NCBI GenBank assembly: GCA_964519355.1
Contig: CAZFJW010000056.1
Span: forward strand, 1 to 7,012
DNA length: 7,012 nt
Direction: 5' to 3'
Source of the DNA: CAZBEA01 sp964519355
Lineage (GTDB): Bacteria; Patescibacteriota; Microgenomatia; Levybacterales; GWA1-39-11
A program made the translations under genes and the position numbers. Positions 6,649-7,012 of this stretch are shown piece by piece (position 1 is the first letter of the stretch; every line of letters starts with the position of its first letter). The notes under the pieces are model-generated. The model saw only the letters and a program-made list of their open reading frames with translations. It did not search any database and was not told the origin of the DNA.

Positions 6649-6654
6649 ACTATA
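6649..6654 (-). promoter_or_regulatory. Possible -10 box for the P-loop kinase gene
   Basis: On the minus strand the hexamer reads TATAGT, one base from the consensus TATAAT, 23 bases upstream of the start codon. The best -35 position at suitable spacing reads TTCCTA, a poor match, and there is no TG extension. This is weak evidence; the kinase gene may instead be read through from the MazG-like gene. Confidence 0.18.
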
Positions 6655-6678
6655 AAACCAGCCGCAGTTGTAGGAATG

Positions 6679-7011
6679 TTATGAACCTGATTTTTCCTCA
6701 ATTAATTTTTGTTCAAGAAGATGCATATTCTCGATAAATGACTCTTTTATATCAACATCATATTTATCTGCCAAAATAAGTATCGACCAAAGACAATCAG
6801 AAAGCTCGTGAGAAAGCATTGATCTTGATTCTGGAATCTCTTCCCGTGTTCCATCCATCATCATTGTTGTCTTTACTAAATCACCTACATCATGAACAAA
6901 CCCTAAGACAAGATCTTTTCGCTCCCATTTTTTCCCATACTTTTTTTCTTCTAAAACATCGTAAAGATTTCTTATTTTTCGTGCTTTTTCTATTGCTTCA
7001 TCAAAATTCAT
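6679..7011 (-). CDS. MazG-like nucleotide pyrophosphohydrolase homologue
   Basis: All-helical protein of 110 residues, the usual length of single-domain MazG-like proteins. MazG enzymes hydrolyse NTPs to NMP and PPi and typically bind Mg2+ with EExxE and ExxD motifs. The second motif is clear (HELSD, E69 and D72, then CLWSILILADKYDVDI). The first is HDVGD (H40-D44), giving D41xxD44 in place of ExxE. From memory, a GDVGD/HDVGD form is shared by a recognisable MazG-like subfamily, so this is probably a subfamily trait rather than decay. The ATG at 7009-7011 fits the domain start, but it lies one base from the window edge, so an upstream start cannot be ruled out. Likely role: removal of non-canonical or excess nucleotides, consistent with its nucleotide-related neighbours on the same strand. 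Confidence 0.82.
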   Translation of the reverse strand: MNFDEAIEKARKIRNLYDVLEEKKYGKKWERKDLVLGFVHDVGDLVKTTMMMDGTREEIPESRSMLSHELSDCLWSILILADKYDVDIKESFIENMHLLEQKLIEEKSGS

Positions 7012-7012
7012 A

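Overview
The window is an AT-rich, gene-dense stretch of a prokaryotic chromosome or contig. Genes are separated by at most 53 bases, no gene-free stretch reaches 300 bases, and I see no RNA gene, CRISPR array or insertion sequence. Ribosome binding sites are weak or absent and one gene probably starts at TTG. Compactness, modest AT-rich composition, weak Shine-Dalgarno signals, and a CcdA-like protein plus MerA-like flavoprotein without cytochrome genes nearby would fit a Patescibacteria (candidate phyla radiation) genome. This assignment is an inference; an archaeal or other bacterial origin is not excluded. The standard bacterial code reads every gene without internal stops.

Layout, left part (+ strand, 1-5269): five genes run head to tail with gaps of 18, 1, 1 and 6 bases, so they are probably one transcript whose promoter lies left of the window. 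They are (1) the C-terminal three quarters of a SERCA-type P2A cation ATPase, probably a calcium exporter; (2) a membrane-anchored protein with a His- and Cys-containing extracytoplasmic domain of unknown function; (3) a six-helix CcdA/DsbD-type thiol electron carrier; (4) a stand-alone ATP-cone domain; and (5) a MerA/lipoamide-dehydrogenase-like FAD disulfide oxidoreductase.

Layout, right part (- strand, 5266-7011): three genes are read right to left: a MazG-like nucleotide pyrophosphohydrolase homologue, a P-loop (NadR/AAA_28-like) kinase or ATPase, and an HD-domain protein resembling the HDDC2/YfbR nucleotidase group. The last two overlap by 14 bases. All three belong to families that act on nucleotides, so this looks like a small nucleotide housekeeping or salvage group. 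The two blocks converge, and their stop codons overlap within the four bases CTAA at 5266-5269.

Working model for the left block (inference): the flavoprotein and CcdA-like protein handle thiol electrons on the inside and across the membrane, the His/Cys ectodomain is a candidate recipient or metal-binding partner outside, and the P-type ATPase moves a divalent cation. The stand-alone ATP-cone may sense ATP/dATP, but its target is unknown. No known named system matches this five-gene arrangement from memory; whether it is conserved in other genomes is the key test.
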